This document shows positions 23,105 through 33,200 of a stretch of DNA of 64,000 nucleotides, in pieces. Origin of the DNA: Daphnia carinata (Eukaryota; Arthropoda; Branchiopoda; Diplostraca; Daphniidae); contig NC_081338.1 of assembly GCF_022539665.2 (NCBI RefSeq), positions 6,126,446-6,190,445 on the forward strand. The letters are read 5' to 3'. Both the position numbers and the translations under genes were made by a program. The notes under the pieces are model-generated. The model was not told the DNA's origin. It did not search any database and saw nothing but the letters and a program-made list of their open reading frames with translations. The first letter of the stretch is position 1. Every line of letters begins with the position of its first letter.

Positions 23105-23469
23105 ATCCACCAAAGAGATTCCAACCAAAGAGCACAAACTGATCAGCGTGACGAAAAGGATACCATATCCCCACAATTAAAACAATAAAAAACAATAAAT
23201 GAATAAAACGTAAATTAATATAATAATAATAAATAAATAATGAAATACAATAAAAACAATCTATTCAAATTATCACCTTCTTGTGGAGTAAGTTTTCTAT
23301 CGTTTTCTGGTGCTTTAATTTCAGTTTTCTGGTTCATTTTAGCTTCTCTGTTATTGCTGCAAAGCCCAGATTCCAGCTGATAAACCATCAATGGGCATAT
23401 ATGCTTTAAATCAGCCATATCCAAATGTGACCTAAGCGCAAGAGCAAAGATTTCTTTAGGATTCAAGCA
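23105..23469 (-). pseudogene. Fragment of a LIV-1 (ZIP6/ZIP10-type) zinc transporter
   Basis: Exon 23469-23277 follows an AAAAG acceptor and encodes 64 residues ending in phase 1. It has the LIV-1 ectodomain pattern, CLNP...ICPLMVYQLESGLC, next to the family's CPA-YQ-D-S-C signature. About 100 bp further on, 23173-23110 encodes the first membrane helix, WGYGILFVTLISLCSLVG, a near-exact ZIP TM1. The base pair where the AG acceptor should be reads AT, and the frame after TM1 runs into a stop instead of the usual helix end. The other seven helices, including the HELPHE metal site, are not found nearby. I conclude this is a truncated, decayed copy. A minus-strand segment at 23817-24060 with several histidines could be an upstream piece. 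Confidence 0.65.
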
Positions 23470-24910
23470 CTTTTAACACAAAACAAACAAAATGAGAAAA
23501 TTCATCTTAATACTATTATTATTAATAGTGAATTTTGGAATCTGTTTTGTGTTGCACTCTCCTCGAACAACACATACCTTTCATTGCCTGTACATTAGCT
23601 GGCTTGGAAAATTGAAGCCAGAACCCGTAACACTTGCCTTTCCAAATATCAATATCAAGTGTTTTTCTCAGAAGAGTGTTTTTCTATGGTACCAGATATT
23701 GTACATTAGTTGTAAAGCAAACTCCTCAATTTTCTCCAGGGTGCTTTTTTACAGTACCGACATCCCTTTTTCGTTTCTTTACTTGCCAATCGCCTGTGAC
23801 GGCGGTCACTTTTCTTCTACGGCAAAGCTTTGTTTGTATTCTGGCACAGCCGACTGTCCAGAAAAATGCACTTACCATACATCAAGCTGAATGCAGTCAG
23901 GCTCGGATTTCGTTCACTTCGACTTCGACCACGTTGACGTGGTCGCTGACTGACGCAATTAGCGTCGAAACGCGGCGCCCCTTCCGATTCCATGTGGATG
24001 GACGGCGGATGCAAATGTTGTGTAGCTCGGATTTGATGCTGATGTTTTTGCTGAGAGAAATCAATGGCAGAGTTTAATTTGTATTTTTAAAATACGGTTT
24101 ACTGGTCTAAAGAATCAATAATAATTACCTTGCTGACTTATAGGTTGCACTGTTGTTGATATTATCCTAAAATTTGGTATCTAAATTCATCAATACTTTC
24201 AGCACTTTTATAGCTGATGTAAGGTCTCGCAAAGTGGAACCTTTGCGGCAAAATCCACGTCTCCTGTGAAAGCAAATGCCTTCACATCACAAACTGGTTT
24301 TGGGTTTAGAGTAATATAGTCCAAAAATTTACAACACATGTAGAAAAACGATAAGAAAAATTATACAGAATCTTATTGAGAAGGATAAGCAGATACCTGT
24401 GGGAGACAAATATGTTGGTAGCCTACAAACTCCAACAGTAGTCCTTCCTTCCAGAGTAAGCAATCAGTATTTCTTCTTACATGCCTTATTTTTTCTCCTT
24501 CAAAAATGAGCTACCAAAACTATTGGTGTTTTGTTGCTTTGCATCTGTTCAAATTCATGAAAATAAATGTCACATTTTCATCTCTGTCACCGTTTCCATT
24601 TTTTTTTTTTTGTTATTCTAATCATTCTGTAAGAAAAAGAATTGCAATATCATACCAGAATTCGCTCACACCAATTCCAGGACAAATCGTGGTTATTGAA
24701 TTGCTTCGCGACTCTTGAATTCCAAGCAGAAAAGCAACGGGATTTCTTAAACAAAATAAACGACGATAGTGTTACCGTGTGATGCAGGGCAAAACGGTAT
24801 CAGACTCAGTGTTTCCACTTTCCGCAAAGTGGTATCCCTAGAACGTTGCCAGACTGGGGACATAAATCCCTATTTAAAAAAAATAAAATCCCCAGAAAAA
24901 TCCCTGTTAC
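23470..24910. other. Spacer, possibly with upstream remnants of the zinc transporter
   Basis: No complete gene is seen. A His-containing open segment on the minus strand at about 24060-23890 ends at a TATG-GTAAG donor and might be an earlier exon of the transporter remnant. The rest is AT-rich. Confidence 0.3.
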
Positions 24911-25630
24911 TTTCATCAGAGTCATAGAAACCTGGTTGCTCTACGCTGTGTGTAGATGCTACAAGGGTTTGTTGCGACTTGTGGTCCTTTTCTGGCAGTT
25001 AAATAGCGAACCTAGCGGTTTTGGTGGAGTACTACAAGGTACCCAACCAATGAGCTATGTCCTGCCAAAATTTTGACAGCCAATCATAGCAGACCCGCCA
25101 AACGAGGGGGAAGTACTTAGTACTTTACTCCAGCAGTTTGTACTTAGAGTAGTCGGATGGCTAAGTCAAGCGTGTCATTCAAGCATGGCCTACTGTAATA
25201 ACGGCCTGTCAGCGCGCAATACTTCTTGCGCAAATAAGTTAATTGTTAGAGGCTTAATAGATATAATACTAATATAAAATTACGTAATATAAAATTTTAA
25301 TACAGAATTGCAATGAGTGGAAAAACAGTAGAAAGTGGAACCTAGCGCAGCGCGTGGCCAGCATACGTTAGGAAATGGAAAAAAAAATGCACCGGCTAGA
25401 AAAAATCGGAGGTGCTATCCACTAGGCCATTCAACTGATGATTTGTATGTCGTTTTCTTATGGTTTTCCTTTAAGATGTTAGGATATCTCTAATTCTAGT
25501 CAGCAGATGGCTCTTTGTCGCTGCCAGCTCCGCCCACAAAAAGGCGGAAATTGGGACCACAAGTCGCAACAAACCCTAGCAGCATTTACATACAGCGTAG
25601 AGCAACCAGGTTTCTATGACTCTGCTTTCA
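24911..25630. mobile_element. Inverted-repeat element with about 80-bp arms
   Basis: The left arm at about 24911-24992 and the right arm at about 25546-25632 are inverted copies, sharing AGAGTCATAGAAACCTGG, TTGCTCTACGCTGT and GGGTTTGTTGCGACTTGTGG. Between them, at 25185-25450, lies part of another repeat family (GGCCTACTGTAATAACGGCC, then CCTAGCGCAGCGCGTGGCCA) that recurs at 25643 and 28391. This looks like one non-autonomous DNA element with a second inserted into it. Confidence 0.65.
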
Positions 25631-26397
25631 TGGCATACTCACATGGCCTACTATAATAACGGCCTGTCAAACTAATAACTCCGCAATACTGCATTGCCAG
25701 AGGGCGTAATACCCCAAACCAAGCTCCACTTTCCACTGTTTGGTAACGAATGCATTGCATTGAATGCAGAATTGAAATGTGTGGGAAAAACAGTGGAAAG
25801 TAGAACCTAGCGCCGCGCGTGGCCAGCTTACGTAGGAAAGGGAACGTAGGAAAGGGAAAAAAGAAGACTGAGGATTCGATTTATAGCTTGTTATATTGTT
25901 ATATAGATAATATTACCAAACATTCTCTATTCATGCTTGAACTTCATCAACAACAAAAACTTACGGGTAGCGAATTGGGTCACATATCCCGATGATAAGC
26001 TGCCTGCATCCACGAGCCGTCTTTCAGGCCGTGGGGAGGCTAACGAACAGCCTACGTTCAACGATCACCTCTTCTCTACCTTTCAGTTTGTGGTTCGATC
26101 TTCAAGGTAGTGAACAGTACTACAGATCGATTTTTAGCCCGGCAAGGCTATTTTTGCCATTTTTAGCCTGGCAAGGCAATTTTTTTGGTGTGCCATTTAG
26201 CCCCTTTATAGTAGGCATGGCTCTTCTTTTTTCTCTTTTCTTTTCTATCTTCTTTTTTTCTTTCTTCGTTTTCTCTCTTCTTCTTTTCTTTCTTGAAGGC
26301 CTAGAATCTTGCGTCTTGATCTGTTGTAGAAGCTTGCGTAATCCGATAAATCTTGCGTATCTTGAATGAAGATTTGGAGGGAAAGGGAGGGGGGGAA

Positions 26398-26478
26398 ATT
26401 GGCGGTGTCGGGACTTGAACCCGGGGCCTTCAGAATGCGAAGCGAAGGTGGTAACCACTGTGCCAGGACCGCACATCT
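26398..26478 (-). repeat. tRNA-derived SINE head
   Basis: The minus strand has an A-box-like TGGCACAGTGG, a CCTTC/GAAGG stem with an oversized 12-base loop, a B box (GGTTCAAGTCC) and a five-pair acceptor-like stem (GCGGT/ACCGC). The wrong loop size argues against a working tRNA. The following 280 bp downstream on that strand (to about 26120) are A/C/T-rich and probably the SINE body. Confidence 0.55.
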
Positions 26479-27668
26479 CAAACAAATTTATTTTTCATCG
26501 ACCTTCGTTCTAATACCGGAGCTATATAATATGTGACTAATAGTAGTGTCGCGCTATGGTAGGGCGCTGTGGTATAGCACTGAGATCATACGTCGACTGT
26601 CCGTGTTCGGTTCTTATAGACGCCATTGCTTCAAAATTTTTTTTATTATTTTTATAAATGTAAATAAAAAAAATAAAATAACCCATTTTATTTATTTTAG
26701 AACAGTATCAAATCGAACACATTTTTATAGCAATTAACCAGTGCCCGTCAAAGCCAAACAAGTTACCAGAAAAATTTAAATTGGCTATGGAAATAAAACC
26801 ATCGGATTGCCCCATCATATTTGTTTAGTTAAGCAATAAAGATATGGTTTTTTCCAAAAATAATTGTCATCGAACTTTCAACGTTATAAAGCCTCAAGAG
26901 AATCACAGCGTTTCCCAATGAACAGTGTGTTGCTCACCTAGATAACAAAATTGTGTGAGAGGCCTCGGGTTCATCATGTCTCAACAACAAATTGTTCATC
27001 ATGGTTGAACAAAATAGATTCGTAATTCCTACGTATATATTCAAAGAACTCTCCCCAGCTTTTGCAATTGGGTCAAGTGCTTGTCAGAAATTCAGTCGGA
27101 GACTTGAGTCTTAAAAAATTCGGCGTGCGATATGTTTGGCACAGACGTTTGGAGGATCAAATGGAGTTCGTGGTGTATCCTAGTCAGTGTTACTTTCTGA
27201 AAAGCGTACCGTTCACCATTGTCCGCTTGGTGGCTCTTATTGAGGAACATTTTACTTTTGAAGTTGCATAGAAGCGCCAAAAGCAACAGCGGTTTGGCCA
27301 AAAATCTCAAAATCCCGAGAAATCCCCAGAAAATTAAATAGGCCCTGGATAATCCCGGAAACCCTAGATTTCCATAACTGCACCCTAGATTCCAAAAATT
27401 TTCCTTAAATCCCCCTAAATAGGGTAATATCCCTAGAAGTGGAATGGCTGATCAGACTGCCCCAAAAGGCTGGCATCTGGTAGCAGAGAAGCGAAATATT
27501 TATCCTACCCTAGATTGCTGGATTGCTATAATGTTCCTCTAAATAAAAACACTATAAAATTGAACGTGAATCCTTTGAGTACTACGAATGCAGTAAAATG
27601 AACTTAAATTATACAAATGCACGCCACGAAAGTTTGTGCAATACTGTGCTGATCATGTTATTCGTGAC

Positions 27669-28314
27669 TTAATCCGTAGGTAAATCCGACTTTTGGGAAA
27701 AACGACGTGCGGACGCGGGCTGGCTCAAAAACTTGGGCAGCAGTCCGCAGTTGCCTAACACTAAAATCGCCCGCGTATAATACGGGAATGCAAAATGAGG
27801 AATTTGTACCTTTGGCAAGGGTTTAAAGACGCACCAAAACGCATACCTTCCTTTTAGCCATGCCGCTTTTGGTGATGACAAAGATTTTACCACAACTCAT
27901 CCAACCACTAAAAGATTCAAAATATTGTTAGTAGCAGTTGACAGTCCTTGAACGCCGCCATCAATTCTCGCATATTTTTACCTAAGCAACATGAGCGGTT
28001 CCGTTGTCTCCTCGATTTTGATGACAGACCTCCTAAAAGATGGCAAGCAATGAAGAAGAAAATTTTTTCGATTGACAAATAAGTAGTGGATTACCTAAGT
28101 TCATGTTTGGAGTCGATCCAAAGCGATTTTAAGAAATCGTATCCATAATTGTATTTAAACCTTGGTTTAACGGATCTTCATGGGGGGATAAGGATAGGCA
28201 GCTGAAATGTCATCAAGAACTCCTTGAAAATCCATAGGACGATTTGCTTTCATGGAGGTCGGGTCCAAACCATATCCTGCATACACAAACTGAATCATCT
28301 CATCAGTAGAATGT
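27669..28314 (-). pseudogene. Multi-exon gene remnant with a frameshift
   Basis: Four segments line up on the minus strand. 28314-28095 encodes HSTDEMIQFVYAGYGLDPTS onward and needs a one-base shift near 28175 to reach KPRFKYNYGYDFLKSLWIDS. 28032-27982 encodes SVIKIEETTEPLMLL. 27907-27847 encodes GWMSCGKIFVITKSGMAKRK. 27809-27669 is open to a stop. The joins at 28095/28032 and 27982/27907 are in matching phase 2 with good AG and GT sites. The last apparent intron is only 37 bp. The composition is protein-like, but I recognise no family. The frameshift and the position inside a repeat-bounded block suggest a captured or decayed gene. Confidence 0.4.
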
Positions 28315-28390
28315 CTTGCACTCGAATAGGATTGACTTGTTTTTGGTCAAGGTTGGCCTTGACCCAAAGGCCAACCTTGGGGCCAACCAA

Positions 28391-28733
28391 GGGGCCTAAT
28401 ACCCCAAACCGAGCTCCACCTTCCACTGTTTGGTAACTAATAAAGAATTGAAATGAGTGGAAAAAACAGTGGAAAGTGGAACCTAGCGCCGCGTGTGGCC
28501 AGTTTACGTTAGGAAAGGAGAAAAAAGAAAAAATTATACTGTGTTCGAACACGAGACTGCCGGACTGCAATCGAGTGATCTATCCATTAGACCACTGAAA
28601 TTGTAATTACTTCGCAACCGCGGCACTAGTACATCTCCTCCTTTGCCATTCAGTGGCAAAAGTCGCGGAAATCGGAATGGGTGGAATGAAGCTGCGGCAA
28701 GTGGAATTCGATTTGGGGTATTAGGCCCCTCTG
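28391..28733. mobile_element. MITE with GGGGCCTAATACCCC ends
   Basis: The sequence begins GGGGCCTAATACCCCAAA and ends with its inverse, TTTGGGGTATTAGGCCCC. The inside resembles 25700-25880 (CTCCACTTTCCACTGTTTGG, CCTAGCGCCGCG, GTGGCCAG). A tRNA-like stretch follows at about 28547-28600 on the minus strand. Length is about 340 bp. Confidence 0.6.
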
Positions 28734-28790
28734 GCAATTTAGTTTTAGGCGCAGGGGGTATTGCGCGCTTGCTGGCCGTGATTATAGTAG

Positions 28791-29123
28791 GCCATGGCCA
28801 TGGCCAAAGTAATTAGTTAACCGATCCACATTTGCCATATTTCGAAATCATCGTCCTTCAGTTTGCAGACGTAGATGGCGAGAGTAGGGCTCGGCCCCCA
28901 TCGCCTTTGATCGGGGCAAACTGCGGTTTTTCATTAAAAAATCGTCCTATAGCATCTTGTAGATTTTTCGTCGATGCTTGTTCTGCTCCAAGCCGTAATA
29001 TCAATTTCTGTCAATAAAAAGTAAAAGTTTTTTTTTCATTTTTCTTAGTTCTTTTGTTAGAAAATGGAGAAATTCAGAAAACACAATACCTAATGTGTTA
29101 TGTAATGAATGTTGATGAGTAGT
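28791..29123. other. Spacer with one open minus-strand segment
   Basis: The minus strand is open at about 29008-28860 with an ankyrin-like flavour (LILRLGAEQAS), too short and isolated to call. A GTAGATGGCGAG motif lies near 28871-28882. Confidence 0.25.
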
Positions 29124-29265
29124 CTCCGTAAAGAGTGAAATAACCGGAGGCGTTGTAAGGAGCCTGGACCCATACTTTTACCCAGGTGAGAATCGCAGCA
29201 CTGGCCTTTCGTGTCCGGATTGGCGATGATAACTTTCACATTGGGTAGCAATTTACCCGATTCGA
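29124..29265 (-). pseudogene. Decayed duplicate of part of DIP2 exon 12
   Basis: This copies about 140 bp of the DIP2 exon found at 30904-31048, in the same orientation. It still encodes ESGKLLPNVKVIIANPDTKG and DSHLG. Relative to the real exon it has many substitutions and one extra base after HLG that throws off the frame. It lies downstream of the DIP2 stop. It cannot encode the domain and is best read as a local duplication that has decayed. Confidence 0.85.
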
Positions 29266-30271
29266 GCCCAGGGCTTTTTAAAATGAGCACACATTTCAAC
29301 TTTAATATCTGACACTGTATGTAGTAAATAATAATGATCATGATAATAGAAAATACAAACACGCACGTACGTTATGTCCAAAATACACACACGGCACACA
29401 TCACCAACACATAATCAGCCTCTCAGCAGCCCTCGAAAAGACGTTTTGCGTGTAAAACACACACACAAACAGAAAAAAAAAATGAATGAGACGTTACAGA
29501 TCGTGTCGACAAAGTGCTAGGAAAATGTTTTGGGGAAGGAATAAAGATGGAAAGAGGTATAGAATAAGATTTGATTCAGCAATAAAAAGAAACAAAACCA
29601 CATACGTAAACCGGTACTACACACATTCTCGTATTCGGAGGGAAGGAATATGACAATAATTTTTTGAATATCCAAAACAAAGACGTGTCCAATCAAAAAT
29701 AAAGGGAGAAAACTGGAAATGAAGAAGATATTGTAGTAGTAGCAGTAAAGCGTATAGTAAAGGATTTCTCTACATAACCTGGGTAAGAAAAAGAAATAAA
29801 ATTGAATGTAAACACAGAAAAGGAGTGAGGAGGGAACAAAAAAATTGACTTGTGTACGTGTGAAAAATAACTGATAAAGAATAAGCTGCTGGCCAGAAGA
29901 GTTTTAAGAAAACAAATAATATGTACAACCCAAAATGTGGTACATGTTCGAAAACTAAGATAAGGACTATTCTTTCATGTGAGTCTAAATGCCCCCCATT
30001 TTCTTTTCAAATGTTTAACTTCGCTGTACTTTTCCCACCCTGAAAAAGATAAAGAAATGTGATGGATGTGACAGACTGTGCAACGAAAACAAAACATTTC
30101 CAACACACACACACACACACACTGGCAAAACACATACAGATCAAATAGTTTCTTTTTTTTTCTTTTTTCTTTGCCTTTTACGAGAAACAAAAACAAATCA
30201 AAGAAAAAAAAACACACAGAGTAGCTGCAGCTCTTCTTTTATGTTTGAAACTACTTAAAAAAAGAAACAAA
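29266..30271 (-). other. DIP2 downstream region, probable 3' UTR
   Basis: A-rich on the plus strand, with a (CA)n tract at about 30104-30121 and no coding frame. It is likely the DIP2 3' UTR and spacer. The polyadenylation site is not clear. Confidence 0.5.
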
Positions 30272-33200
30272 CTACATGTTGTAGGCGACGTAGATGGGAT
30301 CGAGTTGGTCGGCCAGGAATCCGTCCCTCAAATGCATGCGCTGTTTCTCGCCGCGTGAGTTGATGGGCACGACGCCCGGATCTACGACGACGACAACGCC
30401 AATCAGCTGATGTTCCTCCAGGACGGAGGACGTGACCAGAGGAACGAGGTCGAGTGCTTCCGATTCCGTCCCTTCCAGTTCGACAACGACGACCAACAAG
30501 TTGGTCCACGTGAACACGGCACTGCAAAATTAACATTTATTTTTTTAAATTCCATTTTCAAATTCAAATTAAACAAATAAAAACTGACCATTCAGCGATC
30601 TTTTGGTGGCATCGCATCACCGTGTTTTCTATGTCGATCGGATGGTAACGCATCCCTCGCAAAACGACCGTTTCTTCCAGGGCACCAACAACAAAGACGG
30701 CATCGTGAAGTTCTGCAACGTTTTAATTCAAAATTGAAAAATGAGATTAAAAAAAAAACAAAACAAAAAAAAATTACCTCCATCAGATTGCACACTTTCG
30801 GTCCTCCTTAAGAACCCTAGATAGCCCGTCCTTGCATATGCTTCTCCGGTGTGGCCGGTAACAAGTCGAGAGTTGAAATGGTCGACGGAAGCGGCTCCAG
30901 CGCCGGCATCGTCGCCGTAGAGAGTAAAATAACCTGAAGCGTTGTGAGGTGCCTGGACCCAAATTTCTCCCAGGTGAGAATCGCCGCACTGGCCTTTAGT
31001 ATCGGGATTGGCGATGATGACTTTGACACCAGGCAGCAGTTTGCCCGACTCGGTCAAACAGAGACTATGTGGGGCGCCGCGTTCCACCAGCGTCACTCGA
31101 TCGTTACGCAAAGCTCTCAGATCGACGTAGACTGTCGAAGGATCCGGGCTGGACGCTCCCTGATTATTTTTTTTTTCCCCAAAAATTTCCATTAAATTCG
31201 AATGAAAACAAAACAAAAAAAAAAAATCTGGATTCGATAATGTGTTTCCTATACCTGCAAACAAATGGCGACATTGATGCGACATCCGAAGCTGGTAGAG
31301 ACGGCCCTGGGCGACAAACCCAATCCGGAAAAGAGTTTGGAAAAGCTCGTTGATAGGTGGACTCTGGGCCGTTCTTCAGCGACAACAACGCAGGTGCGGA
31401 CACAAGCCAAATTCACGCCGCGCTGCTTGAGCAGTCCGACGGACGAGGCCAATCCTTTGGTGCACAGTTCCATGACGCCTGATTGATTTAAAAAATAAAA
31501 TAAAAAAATAATCAAATTATTTCATTCAATAAAACAAAAAACACAGGAAATGAGTTTAGACATGAATTTACCATAAGAGCAGAAGGTGTCGCGGACTTTG
31601 TACTGGCTAACGATGGAGAGCCAGATAGCCGGGTTGACCTCCACCTCCGACGGCGGAATCAATATCGAATGATGACCAGAATAGACGCTCGACAGGCACC
31701 AAAGGGCGAATCCGAGTCCGCAGTATGGATCGAGACAGAGTGCCACGTGTCTCGAAGGATAAAGCTCGCAGGCCTGTTTCATGGATCGGCAAAGGGCCGT
31801 CGTAGCGGCGTGAGACATTTTGATGCCGGCCAGCATGCCCGTCGTCGACACGCTGAAATCGAGATAAGCCAACATTTCGGCGGTGGGCGCCCTGTAGAAA
31901 CTGCTCAACTTCTTCTTGGCCATGTCGTCGGTATCGAGGGTGGGCGGCCAGGCGCGCACATCCATCACGCTGCCGGCCTCTTTCGATTTGAGCAACTTGA
32001 TGACATTGGCGTTGGATAAGATGACGGACGCTTTGCTGACGTCCACAATCATCCGGACAGTTGGCAGCGTCGTCGGAAGATTTTGGGGGTGCGGCGGGCG
32101 GATGGTGACGGGCACGGCGCCGACGTAGAGGCACCCGTAGAAGGCGCAGACCAGATCCAATCCGGGCGGATAGATGAGGGCGACGTGGTCGCCGCTGTTG
32201 ATGCGTCCGCGCTCCACCAGAGTGCAGGCCACCCTTTCAGCCCTTTTGTGTAGCTGGGCGCACGACAGAGTGCCCGTCGGCGTCCCTTTGGCTCCCAGCA
32301 AGGTGAACAGGACGTGATCGGATGTGCGCTGCGAGCGCCACTGCAAGATCTCCGAAATGTAACGGTACTTATTGGCGGGATTAGCCTCGTCGTCGCCAAA
32401 GCGGAGCTCCCTTCCCTGGGCGGCCGCCAAGCGATTACCCTGGACGATGTTCCCTACCATAACCGACGCCGGGCCGATATCTACGTTTTTTTTTTTTTTT
32501 CATACATTATTTTTTTCAAAAAATTTAGTTAAAATTCAAATAGGGAAGAATCTACCACGAAATGAGCCACACGCACACACACACATAGAAACTAATTCAA
32601 TTCAAAGCCTAAAGGTCAAAATTAAAAACAACTACAGATTGGATGTCAACTAGCGCTCGCCATGATACGGTGTAGCCTTTTCAACTTGGGCGTTGGTGTG
32701 TTTTAGCTTTGTGGAAGTTGGGGGGGAGGGGAGGAGGAGGAGGATGTGTTGTGTGTACTACGGCACACACACGGCTACACTAAAACAAATACCCATAATG
32801 TTGGCGTAGATGGGCTGATGCTCTTCGTCAAACGCATCCGGCGGCAGGAGGAGCAGCAGTTGTTGAGATGGAGATCGAGAGGGGGAGAAACCGGGCGGAG
32901 GTGGTAGCAGTATTGATGTTAGTGGGGTAGTACACATCGGTTCGGGAGTCGATGTTAAAATTCTGTCTGTACACGTTTTTTTTTTTTTTTTATTTATTTA
33001 TTTATTTATTTTTTTTTTTAATTTAAAAATTCGATTGGACCTTTCACTTTCTTTCCCTTCCCCCCATCGCCGGACCCTCGAAAAAAAATAGAAACAAAAA
33101 GATTATTTTTTTTTTTTTTGGTTACCTTGATGGACTTCGCGGGGTTTCGGCAAGTTGGTGACGCAAGTGTGAGGACACATCAGTACGTTAGCCGGATGAA

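Larger units (their letters stand above)
25643..28790. mobile_element. Candidate DNA element bounded by long terminal inverted repeats
   Basis: The left end at about 25643-25725 reads GGCCTACTATAATAACGGCC, then GCCAGAGGGCGTAATACCCC. The right end at about 28703-28790 is its inverted partner, GGGGTATTAGGCCCCTCTGG then GGCCGTGATTATAGTAGGCC. The 3 kb between holds a tRNA-derived repeat, a gene remnant on the minus strand and a second inner copy of the left end at 28391. It may be one element carrying captured sequence, or two short elements that landed in opposite orientation. No transposase is recognised. Confidence 0.45.

Noticed and set aside
26120-26485. Open minus-strand frame of 121 codons
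   Set aside because: It reads through a tRNA-derived repeat; the peptide around SEGPGFKSRHRQ is the product of a translated B-box region and the rest is Lys/Arg low complexity.
27062-27310. Overlapping plus- and minus-strand frames, the minus one starting with a hydrophobic stretch
   Set aside because: Neither has splice context or a recognisable family, and the region lies within a repeat-bounded block.
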